From: an uncultured Bacteroidales bacterium
Lineage (GTDB): Bacteria; Bacteroidota; Bacteroidia; Bacteroidales; UBA932
DNA length: 30,980 bases
NCBI GenBank assembly: GCA_900545245.1
Contig: UQYV01000041.1
Span: forward strand, 1 to 30,980
Direction of reading: 5' to 3'
In this document: one piece after another, positions 15,444 through 23,057 of the stretch
Position numbering within the stretch: the first letter of the stretch is position 1
Layout of the letters: each line of letters starts with the position of its first letter
Position numbers and translations under genes: made by a program
Notes under the pieces: generated by a model
What the model saw: only the letters and a program-made list of their open reading frames with translations
Told to the model about the DNA's origin: nothing
Databases searched by the model: none

Positions 15444-16337
15444 ATGAAAATAATAGCAAAACTTTTCCCACTTGCACTCGTTGCCGCAGCAGCAATGGTT
15501 TCCTGCAACGGCAAGGTGTCACCGGACGCACAGGATGACAAGGTTGCCGTACAGTTCGGCAGCAGCATCACCGCGAGCCGTGCCGTCTATGACAAATGGA
15601 CGGCCGGAGACCAAATCGGGATTTTCATGGTAGAAGAAAATGAAATCCTTTCCAAGGATGCCATTCGCGAGGATGCCGACAACATAGCCTACAAGACTGA
15701 AGGCGACGGCGCGTTCTCTCCCGTCACCGCCGAGCAGATTATATATTTCCCGATGGACGGAGACGTGGATTTCCATGCATACTATCCCTACACGGCGGAG
15801 GTCAATGACTACAGAATCGCCCTCGACCTGTCCGACCAGAGCAATCAGGAAGCGCTCGACCTGATGTACGCGAAGGTCAGCGGCCGCAACAAGTCCAACC
15901 CGAAGGTGGAACTTAATTTCACTCATCTGCTGTGCAGGCTCATCCTTGAAGTTCAGCCCGGCACCGGACTCACGCAGGCAGACCTCGCCAAACTGACGGT
16001 AAAGGTAAAGGATGTCGATACAAAGGCGACGTTCAATCTCGTTGACGGCACAATATCGGGAGAAGAGGAACCGAAAGGCATCACGATGAAGACCGTCGAG
16101 GCCGGCAAGAGATACGAGGCAATCCTGTTTCCAACGACATCTGAAAGCCGCGAGATTGAGTTCAGCCTCAACAATGACCATGACGCTCCTTTCACCTGGA
16201 CGATGAAGACAAAACTTGAGGGCGGCAAGCAATATCACTACACGGGCGTGAAACTGAGCCGCACAGCCGCCGAAGTCTCAGGCACCATCACTCCATGGGA
16301 AGACGGTGGGGACAACGGAGAGCATATCGCAAAGTAA
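15444..16337 (+). CDS. fimbrillin-family lipoprotein 1 (Mfa-like)
   Basis: 297 residues. The lipoprotein signal peptide ends in AMVSC (Cys21). The N-terminal fimbrillin pattern follows: a strand ending in ITASR-AV (Arg46), then DKWTAGDQIGIFM, then FHAYYPYT. The protein ends with GTITPWEDGGDNG, the Trp motif common at the end of fimbrillin-like (Mfa_like_1) domains. Such proteins are exported, lipidated, and either stay on the surface or are cut after the basic residue and polymerise by strand exchange into type V pili. First of three similar genes in a row (36- and 40-bp gaps), so probably one transcript. Not enough is visible to say which pilus, if any, it belongs to. Confidence 0.83.
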   Translation: MKIIAKLFPLALVAAAAMVSCNGKVSPDAQDDKVAVQFGSSITASRAVYDKWTAGDQIGIFMVEENEILSKDAIREDADNIAYKTEGDGAFSPVTAEQIIYFPMDGDVDFHAYYPYTAEVNDYRIALDLSDQSNQEALDLMYAKVSGRNKSNPKVELNFTHLLCRLILEVQPGTGLTQADLAKLTVKVKDVDTKATFNLVDGTISGEEEPKGITMKTVEAGKRYEAILFPTTSESREIEFSLNNDHDAPFTWTMKTKLEGGKQYHYTGVKLSRTAAEVSGTITPWEDGGDNGEHIAK

Positions 16338-16373
16338 AGTTCAGTCCAAGTTATTTCAAGTTTCGAAGACACG

Positions 16374-17288
16374 ATGAAAAATATCAGATTCCTATACATG
16401 GCCTCGGCGGCATTGCTGCTCGCATCCTGCGCGAAAGATGCAGAACGCGCCGATGACGGTCCCGTTGCCGCGACTGTGCAGGCCGGCATAAGCACCCGTG
16501 CCACTGTCGATAACACATGGACGGCCGGAGAAGACGCAATCGGCATATATGCGACATCAAAGGGAAACACAAACGAAAGCAACGTGAAATATGTCGCGAA
16601 CAATCAGACCGGAAGCTTCAGTCCCGCTGACGAGGCGATTTATTTCGCGGACAATTATGATGCAAGCTTTTGTGCATATTACCCCTACACCGCCGATGCC
16701 GACATGAATGCAGGCGGCACAATAAACTGGCAAGGCGGCGTGGTGAAGGACGGCAAATGCAGATGGGATTTTCTCTTTGCGGACGGTGCAACTGCAAGCA
16801 AGTCGTCTCCGGTGGTAAACTTTTCGGGCGACCATGCCTTCAGGCACTGCATGGCAATGGTAACATTCACAATAAAGGCCGGCTATGGCATCGAATATAA
16901 CGAGACTCTGCTGAGTTTCACTCTGGACAAAATCCAGAATGAGGGAAGCGTAAACCCGAGAAACGGCGAGATGTGGTCATACGCAAGCAAGACGGCACTG
17001 ACCGGGACTGTGAACCAGGATTTGAGCGACAGCCCGACCGTCAGCTTCATCCTGCTCCCGCAAACCGTGCAGAACAACAGCATCAGCGTATCTTTGGAGA
17101 CATCGACGGATGACGGAACGCACAACACCTACACGACAACTCTGACCGCCCCTTCCGGCGGCAGGTTCAATGGAGGAAGTCTTTACAGCTACACCATTGT
17201 TGTCACGAATATGGGGATAACAATCGAGAATAAGGGTATTCAACAATGGCAAGAGGGTGCGAGCAGCAATTTCAACATCGATGCGTAA
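16374..17288 (+). CDS. fimbrillin-family lipoprotein 2 (Mfa-like)
   Basis: 304 residues. The lipobox is LLASC (Cys19). The region ISTR-ATVDNTWTAGEDAIGIYA closely parallels the first gene of the trio, with a candidate maturation site after Arg42, and CAYYPYTADAD corresponds to its HAYYPYTAEVN. The C-terminal end KGIQQWQEGASSNF holds the family Trp motif. The two neighbours share this organisation but are clearly diverged in the body, so they are paralogues and not recent copies. It is probably a minor or alternative pilus subunit or surface adhesin; no function beyond the fold can be claimed. Confidence 0.83.
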   Translation: MKNIRFLYMASAALLLASCAKDAERADDGPVAATVQAGISTRATVDNTWTAGEDAIGIYATSKGNTNESNVKYVANNQTGSFSPADEAIYFADNYDASFCAYYPYTADADMNAGGTINWQGGVVKDGKCRWDFLFADGATASKSSPVVNFSGDHAFRHCMAMVTFTIKAGYGIEYNETLLSFTLDKIQNEGSVNPRNGEMWSYASKTALTGTVNQDLSDSPTVSFILLPQTVQNNSISVSLETSTDDGTHNTYTTTLTAPSGGRFNGGSLYSYTIVVTNMGITIENKGIQQWQEGASSNFNIDA

Positions 17289-17328
17289 AAGACCGGCTAT
17301 CAGATTATACACTGATAAACAGATGATT

Positions 17329-18810
17329 ATGAACAAAATTGATAAATCCACATATACGGTTCTGGCTTTCATCACGATAAGCCTTGCCGCGTGCACGAAA
17401 AACAATGATGTGGTTCCGGACACGAGTGGTCCGGAAATCTGCGCGACCTTCTCTGTCGATGACGCGCAGACCCGTGTCAACACATTGGAAGAAGGAGACA
17501 GTTGGGATAATGGGGACAAGATAGCCGTGAGGGTCGCCAAGGATGATGAGATGAGGGCGGCCGTCCTTACCTATTCATATTCCGACGGAATGGGTGTCTG
17601 GTCCCGTGACAAGGCGTTCTGCTGGTCGGACGAGAACTCTGACCACACGATATGGGCATCGTATCCCTCTGAATATGACGCATTCTCATTTGAACTGCCT
17701 TCCGGACAGGAGACGGTGGAGAAGCTTAAAAAGGCGGACTACATTAACGGTATGTGGCAGGGCAAGCCGACTTATGTAAACGTCTCAATGAGACACAGGA
17801 TGGCATTGGTGACAGTAACTTATGTACTCGGAAGCTCCGACTTTGAAGACAATACGCTCCCGACCAAGGCAGAGGTGCTTTCAAAGAACTCCAAGGCAAC
17901 ATTCGGCACGGAGGGAACAATGACGGGGATGAGCGGAGGAGAGAAATGGGTCACGGCCTGCCTGCGCGAGGGCAACAAGTTTTCCGCAATCGTCACGCCC
18001 GGTACATACAAGAGAGACGAGGAGTTTCTGAAACTTACCGTCAACGGGAAGGAGTATAAGGTAGCGATGAGGATGGAGGAGGAGTTCGAGGAAGGACACG
18101 AATATCCCTATACCCTGAATATAGGCAAGAACAAGGCATACATAACGGGGTTAAACTGTGACAATCTGCCCGGCTGGACGCAGGAAGAAAACTTGCAGTC
18201 GCAGACCGGAACCATAGGCACGCCCGACGAGGGAAAGACATCGTGGAAAGATGGGGATGAACTGCTTGCCAAGGTATATGACAAACATCACGGAGATACG
18301 TTTGCAAGCTTTACCTATAACGGAGGGGGCTGGAATCTTACAGGCGGAGAACTATATTACAGAGAAGACAATGTGCCTTTTGGATATGTGTATTATGCCC
18401 CTGACTATATGTGGGGTTCTTCCGGCACTCCAGAGCTGAAGGACGGCAAAGTGGCCGAAACCGGCGAATATATCGAACCCACGGTCAATAATAACAGTAC
18501 CGGGACCGGTCTGAATGTTTATTTTTCTTCTGCCCGGCGCAACTACTCCCGCCTGCGCATGGCGGTGCAGCCAAACACTAATGTTACGGTCATTGTCAGC
18601 AAGTTTATTCCTGTCAATGGCAACGCTACGGTCGATACCAGCTACTCCCTTACATCCGATGCCAACGGCAATGTCTTTCTGTATGGCAGTTTCGTCGCCG
18701 GCTCGTCTGTTGCAGTCAAGTCCGGAGAGGAGTTTCTGGCAAGATACACCTTTACTGAGGCGACGGTGAGCGGCAGAAGCTATGCACTGGACGCGACGGG
18801 AAGAAGATAG
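17329..18810 (+). CDS. fimbrillin-family lipoprotein 3 with a second partial fimbrillin repeat
   Basis: 493 residues from the ATG at 17329, chosen because it leads directly into a lipoprotein signal (ISLAAC, Cys22); an ATG at 17323 is equally possible. Residues ~23-287 look like a complete fimbrillin-like domain, with QTR-V (Arg49), SWDNGDKIAVRV (58-69), IWASYP, and a closing Trp motif NLPGWTQEE. The rest then starts the pattern again: SWKDGDELLAKV (305-316), TFASFTYNGGGWNLTGG, YVYYAPD. This points to an internal duplication of the N-terminal subdomain, followed by a beta-rich C-terminal region of unknown type that ends ALDATGRR. It could be the tip-like or ligand-binding member of the trio. 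Confidence 0.8.
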   Translation: MNKIDKSTYTVLAFITISLAACTKNNDVVPDTSGPEICATFSVDDAQTRVNTLEEGDSWDNGDKIAVRVAKDDEMRAAVLTYSYSDGMGVWSRDKAFCWSDENSDHTIWASYPSEYDAFSFELPSGQETVEKLKKADYINGMWQGKPTYVNVSMRHRMALVTVTYVLGSSDFEDNTLPTKAEVLSKNSKATFGTEGTMTGMSGGEKWVTACLREGNKFSAIVTPGTYKRDEEFLKLTVNGKEYKVAMRMEEEFEEGHEYPYTLNIGKNKAYITGLNCDNLPGWTQEENLQSQTGTIGTPDEGKTSWKDGDELLAKVYDKHHGDTFASFTYNGGGWNLTGGELYYREDNVPFGYVYYAPDYMWGSSGTPELKDGKVAETGEYIEPTVNNNSTGTGLNVYFSSARRNYSRLRMAVQPNTNVTVIVSKFIPVNGNATVDTSYSLTSDANGNVFLYGSFVAGSSVAVKSGEEFLARYTFTEATVSGRSYALDATGRR

Positions 18811-18828
18811 CCTTAATGGAATATTTAT

Positions 18829-18836
18829 TATCTTTG
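18829..18836 (+). promoter_or_regulatory. -7 box in the gap before the CDP-alcohol phosphatidyltransferase gene
   Basis: TATCTTTG matches TAnnTTTG, 132 nt upstream of the next start codon. No TTTG lies at the right distance upstream. If active, it would give a long leader containing the TTTGCC repeats at 18833-18910. Confidence 0.3.
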
Positions 18837-18910
18837 CCTTCGGTTTGGGCGGACAGATTGTTCATTTTTGCCCTTTGGTACAAAAAATGCAGGGTCGGTT
18901 TGCCCTTCTG
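18833..18910. repeat. three imperfect TTTGCC(C)TT repeats
   Basis: TTTGCCTTCGG (18833), TTTGCCCTTTGG (18867) and TTTGCCCTTCTG (18899) lie 34 and 32 bp apart in the 157-bp gap between the fimbrillin trio and the lipid genes. Similarity outside the 12-bp core is low, so chance is possible. Confidence 0.35.
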
Positions 18911-18967
18911 AGGTTACAGAAAGGTTGTTTTATTAAATTTTTGTTGCACACATAACTATGTAAGATT

Positions 18968-19696
18968 ATGGGAAATGAAAAAGCGACACGAATCCAGACA
19001 TCGCTCCTGAACGGAGTTGAAAAGAAAGCTTTGGTTTGGATAGCAAAGCGTCTGCCTGTATGGGCAACTTCGAATATGCTGACGGCTGTGGGAACATTCG
19101 GTGCAGTTCTCTGCGCAGTTGGCTTCGGACTTGCAAACATCAATCTCAACTGGATGTGGCTCACAGTCTTCGGACTCTTCCTCAACTGGTTCGGCGACAG
19201 CCTCGACGGCTCGATGGCCCGTGTAAGACACACGCAGAGACCTGTCTATGGATTCTTTATCGACCACAACATCGACATTTTCACAATCATCGTGATGTGC
19301 GTCGGTGCGGGCATCTCCCCCATCGCGCGAATGGACGTCGCCCTCTTCGTGCTCGTTGCATATCTCGCAATCTCGGCTCACACCTACATCGGGACGATTC
19401 TCAAGAACGAGTTCAAGCTCACCTACGGCAAGCTCGGCCCTACAGAGTTCCGCGTGATTGCGGCTATTGCCGTCATTTTCCTGATTTATTTCCCGTGGGC
19501 AGACTACAATGTGACAATCAACTGCTTCAAGGACGGACTTGAGACCCTCAACGGAACCTACACGCCGTTCGACTGGGTGGCAATAGGACTCGGATGCATC
19601 ATCTTCCTGCTGCTCATCGTCTCCCAGATAAAGGACGAGAAGGCACTTTCGAAGATTGACCCACCTAAGAAATTTGACGGAACATTTACTGAGTAA
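18968..19696 (+). CDS. CDP-alcohol phosphatidyltransferase family membrane enzyme
   Basis: 242 residues, about six membrane helices. The family signature D-x2-D-G-x2-A-R-x9-G-x3-D-x3-D is complete: Asp77, Asp80, Gly81, Ala84, Arg85, Gly95, Asp99 and Asp103 in GDSLDGSMARVRHTQ and GFFIDHNID. These enzymes join an alcohol head group to a CDP-activated lipid (or a related phosphoalcohol transfer) using divalent metal held by the four Asp residues. The exact product (phosphatidylglycerol phosphate, phosphatidylserine, inositol lipid or other) cannot be decided; Bacteroidales use several paralogues for phospho- and sphingolipid head groups. The next gene starts seven bases after its stop and encodes a GtrA-acyltransferase fusion, so the pair probably acts on one lipid pathway. 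Confidence 0.9.
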   Translation: MGNEKATRIQTSLLNGVEKKALVWIAKRLPVWATSNMLTAVGTFGAVLCAVGFGLANINLNWMWLTVFGLFLNWFGDSLDGSMARVRHTQRPVYGFFIDHNIDIFTIIVMCVGAGISPIARMDVALFVLVAYLAISAHTYIGTILKNEFKLTYGKLGPTEFRVIAAIAVIFLIYFPWADYNVTINCFKDGLETLNGTYTPFDWVAIGLGCIIFLLLIVSQIKDEKALSKIDPPKKFDGTFTE

Positions 19697-19703
19697 CAAC
19701 GAA

Positions 19704-21038
19704 ATGAAAGAGGAGAAGGACAAAGTCCTTTCGCTGAAGAAATGGGTTGACTTTGTGGTCAGCCGCGCACTTGGTACAGTCGTGGACACGGCTGTACTTT
19801 GGGCTGTAGGTTGGGTGCTGAAAGCTATGGTAGAGGCGCACCCTGCCAGCGGTTTCTGGAGCGGATTCCAGTATTGGGGAGAATATTGGATAGGTCCGGC
19901 CATCTCGTTTGAGGTGGCCACCTTCGCTAACTTCCTCATGTCCTACTATTGGATCTGGAAGAACCGCATAAGCAACCGCTCGTCAGCGAAGAGTTTCTGG
20001 AGGCATTTCGGCGGGTTCAATGTCTCGTGCATCTTCGGATTCCTCGTGAAGATGGTATTCCTCGTACTCTTTGAGAAACTCTTCGGCTGGGACGCCTGGC
20101 TCTGCAACCTGCTCGCTGTCTGCATCTCCGGCATACTCAACTACTTTCTTGCCGAGATTTTCGTCTTTCGAAAAAAGACAGAAAGGCCCGAGCACGAAGT
20201 GCTGAGCATTGAAGAACTCGGGAATATGGCTCCGCTGTTCAAGGGCGCCTGGGGTCAATGGTTCACAAAAGGACTTTTCGCACTTTTGGGAATAAACGGA
20301 GTCAACCGCCTCTACAACAGCTCTTTCGAGGGCAAGAATCCGGGAGAATCCGCCCACAGGATACTCGAAGCAATGGGCTGTAACTACCTAATCGGTCATC
20401 CCGAGAGACTCGAAAATCTTCCCGAAGGCGCATTCATCACAATCAGTAATCACCCTTACGGAGGACTCGACGGCATCATACTCCTCGACCTCATACTCCC
20501 GAAACGTCCGGACTACAAGGTTATGGTGAACGAAATTCTCGGTAGGGTGGAAACCCTCCGCCCCTCATTCATAACCGTCAATCCGACAACCACACAAAAA
20601 GGAGAACCCACACATACAACTCTCAACGGTGTGCGTGCGACTCTCGAAAATCTCCACGAAGGAAAGCCGATGGGATTTTTCCCTTCCGGAGCAGTCTCTG
20701 ACCTACATCTGAAAGAGAAAGAAATCGCCGACAGACCGTGGCAGGACAGTATGATTCATCTGATTAAAAAGGCGAGAGTGCCGATTGTGCCGATTCATTT
20801 TCTCGACCACAATTCCCGTTTCTACTACACTCTCGGTCTTATCGATTGGAAGGTGCGTCTGCTCAGACTCCCACGCGAACTTCTGAACAAATCCAAGGGA
20901 AAGCACAGAGTGGCAATCGGAGAGACAATCACGGTGGAGCAGCAAGACATTCTCACAGACCTTGAGGCCTACAAGGCATTCCTCCGTGCATCAGTCTACC
21001 AGATGCCGCTTCCGGAGAGTTTCACTCCAAGCAGATAA
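19704..21038 (+). CDS. GtrA-like membrane domain fused to a lysophospholipid acyltransferase domain
   Basis: 444 residues from the ATG at 19704; a longer reading frame from 19656 would overlap the upstream gene. Residues ~12-157 are a four-helix GtrA-like domain (WVDFVVSRALGTVVDTAVLW, FEVATFANFLMSYYWIWKNR, LAVCISGILNYFLAEIFVFRKK). Residues ~205-440 are a PlsC-type acyltransferase domain: motif I is SNHPYGGLDG with His250 and Asp256, and the motif-III region is FFPSGAVS (325-332) instead of FPEGTR. The H-P-x-G-G-x-[D/E] form of motif I is the variant seen in OlsA/hemolysin-like acyltransferases for aminolipids, not in standard PlsC. GtrA proteins usually help flip polyprenyl-linked sugars. A fused protein could acylate a lipid and move it. 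Function is inferred from domains only. It ends 18 bp from the convergent pilus operon. Confidence 0.85.
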   Translation: MKEEKDKVLSLKKWVDFVVSRALGTVVDTAVLWAVGWVLKAMVEAHPASGFWSGFQYWGEYWIGPAISFEVATFANFLMSYYWIWKNRISNRSSAKSFWRHFGGFNVSCIFGFLVKMVFLVLFEKLFGWDAWLCNLLAVCISGILNYFLAEIFVFRKKTERPEHEVLSIEELGNMAPLFKGAWGQWFTKGLFALLGINGVNRLYNSSFEGKNPGESAHRILEAMGCNYLIGHPERLENLPEGAFITISNHPYGGLDGIILLDLILPKRPDYKVMVNEILGRVETLRPSFITVNPTTTQKGEPTHTTLNGVRATLENLHEGKPMGFFPSGAVSDLHLKEKEIADRPWQDSMIHLIKKARVPIVPIHFLDHNSRFYYTLGLIDWKVRLLRLPRELLNKSKGKHRVAIGETITVEQQDILTDLEAYKAFLRASVYQMPLPESFTPSR

Positions 21039-21056
21039 GAGAGCGGGAATAAACCA

Positions 21057-23015
21057 TCAGTTGTTAAACCTGACGGTGGATATGTCTTGTCCGAATCCGA
21101 AGTATTTGTTCTTCACCCAAATGACACTCCCGGAATTGGATTTTGTTGTCTTGAACGAGCAAGGGATGATTTTCCGCGAATTGTCAGGCGTCGACTGCAT
21201 CGAGAGATAGTCTGCGTAGCTGACGGTTTTGGTGAAACCGTAACTTTGCTTTCCTCCGTTGCCCGGAATCATCGACTGACCATACCAGGTCGACATATAG
21301 CCTGAACGGTAGAGGTCTTCAGATTTCCGGTTGTCCGGAGTGAGACTGTTTGCGGCGACTTCAATCTTGAACTCAAGCGGGAAGAGATAGTATGCGAGAC
21401 CGGTTGGAATCTTTATGTTAAGCAGCACTTCCCTATTCAGACCCACAGCGATGGTGGACGGGCTACATTCAAGCTGCATTGAATATGGCTTACGCAGATG
21501 GTAAGTCACTGTCCTTGCGATTTTTACATTCTGTCCGGTGGGCGAAGGCTCGAAATAGACGACAGTTTGCACCTTCTCCTCATCGGACGGCTCCTGAGGT
21601 GTGATTTTCACCACTCTCCAGCCCTTCCATTCCCGCCAGTCGCCCCATTCTGAGCCGGGAGCCTCTGTTCCGTCAATGTCACGACGAGTGTAGTTCTTTA
21701 TGACCGCACCTCCCGGAGCCACAGGTTGTACAGTGACTCTATCGTAGGTTTTAATCAAACTGTTGTCCGCATAGTCAGGTCTATTCTTGAAATCCGGGTA
21801 GTAGATGAAACGGGAGTAGAACGGTTCGGAGCTCACGACTGTGGTGTCGGTGTAGCCTATGTGAAGCCGTCCCGTGCCGTCAGAGATATTGATAATATCT
21901 TGAGTCATTACTGATGCAACAAAGTTGTTTGCAGCAGGCGCCGCCGCGGCTTCGGCTGCTGTGGAGTAGCCGTCGCTGGTGCAGGCGACGATGTTGGCGG
22001 TGTAGACAAAATTTCTCAAGATATTGTAGTATTCGACAATGCCGGCGTTAATCGAGCGCACAAAATCGATTTTGTAGTAGCTTTCGGCGTGACCCTCATA
22101 TTTCCCCTTTATGATTAAGGCCGTGTTGGTGACATCGCCCGAGAATGGCCTTTCGTAGATGTGCTTGTCTTCGAGAGTGAAATCCAGCGTGGAAGGGTCG
22201 GTCGCGACGATTCTGGTGGCATCGGTGAGAAAGCCGGTATAGCCGGGACTCCCCGCCTGAGCGTCATAGGAGGAATGGAGTTCGTCGTAGGAACGGCTCA
22301 CCCAAGGGTTATCTCTGAAGGCATCGCCCCTGCCATCGTGCTTCGCATAGACAGCGAAACTGTTGAGTTCCATCATACAAGGAGCCACGCAGCCCCTGTC
22401 CGGAACATTCCAAAGAGCAAATCCCGTGAGTTCAAAATTGCTCAGCCCGGAAACGACTTTTACTTTTGCAAAATTGCGTACAAGAGGGATTTTTTCAATT
22501 TTTGCCCTGTCATTGGCGTTCATAAGGGATATGTCGCCGTTTTCCGGAATGCCCCCGTCAAGTTCAATTCTCTGCCAGTAAGCGTCTTGATTGCCGGAAA
22601 CCGAAAGGAGGTGAATCACATAGTATTCGGTTCCGAACTTCACCGGATTGGCGACAAAATCGTAGTTTGCCACAAAATGGAGTACCCGCTTGGAAATTGA
22701 AGCTTGGAGAGTGGCTTTGAATTTATATTCCACATTCATATCCACCCCAAAACTCGTCGGAGCAACAGGCTCACACTCAGAACTTTCGACAAAGAAACCC
22801 TGGTCGTCGAAAACCAACACCCAAAGGGAAGTAATAGCCTCCGCATCCATAGCCTTGGTCCCCATTCCGCTGTCCATCGCACGAGGAAGGTTCACACTGA
22901 ATGTGAAGCCCTCACTCCCCTTTTGTTGCGGCAATTGAGGAATGAAGAGTCTGTCGCCACAGCCGGAAAGCAGCGGAAGCAGAGCGAGAATAAATGTGAA
23001 TATCCTTTTGTTCAT
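21057..23015 (-). CDS. large fimbrial accessory/tip lipoprotein, DUF4906-like
   Basis: 652 residues from the ATG at 23015; an in-frame TTG at 23030 is less likely. The lipobox is LLSGC (Cys19). The N-terminal part has MGTK-AMDAEAITSLWVLVFDDQGFF, with a possible maturation site after Lys54, and then a beta-sandwich with LVRNFAKVKVV and LTGFALWNVPDRGCVAP. This pattern is typical of DUF4906/Mfa-type accessory pilins of Bacteroidales. The C-terminal half (~400-652) is a further beta-rich region. Last gene of the minus-strand pilus operon. It ends FGFGQDISTVRFNN and lacks the Mfa1-like C-terminal donor strand, as expected for a protein at or near the tip. Adhesive target unknown. Confidence 0.82.
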   Translation of the reverse strand: MNKRIFTFILALLPLLSGCGDRLFIPQLPQQKGSEGFTFSVNLPRAMDSGMGTKAMDAEAITSLWVLVFDDQGFFVESSECEPVAPTSFGVDMNVEYKFKATLQASISKRVLHFVANYDFVANPVKFGTEYYVIHLLSVSGNQDAYWQRIELDGGIPENGDISLMNANDRAKIEKIPLVRNFAKVKVVSGLSNFELTGFALWNVPDRGCVAPCMMELNSFAVYAKHDGRGDAFRDNPWVSRSYDELHSSYDAQAGSPGYTGFLTDATRIVATDPSTLDFTLEDKHIYERPFSGDVTNTALIIKGKYEGHAESYYKIDFVRSINAGIVEYYNILRNFVYTANIVACTSDGYSTAAEAAAAPAANNFVASVMTQDIINISDGTGRLHIGYTDTTVVSSEPFYSRFIYYPDFKNRPDYADNSLIKTYDRVTVQPVAPGGAVIKNYTRRDIDGTEAPGSEWGDWREWKGWRVVKITPQEPSDEEKVQTVVYFEPSPTGQNVKIARTVTYHLRKPYSMQLECSPSTIAVGLNREVLLNIKIPTGLAYYLFPLEFKIEVAANSLTPDNRKSEDLYRSGYMSTWYGQSMIPGNGGKQSYGFTKTVSYADYLSMQSTPDNSRKIIPCSFKTTKSNSGSVIWVKNKYFGFGQDISTVRFNN

Positions 23016-23057
23016 AGTATTTGTTTTCAAGTAGTTAGGCTTTTACGAGCATCCGTT

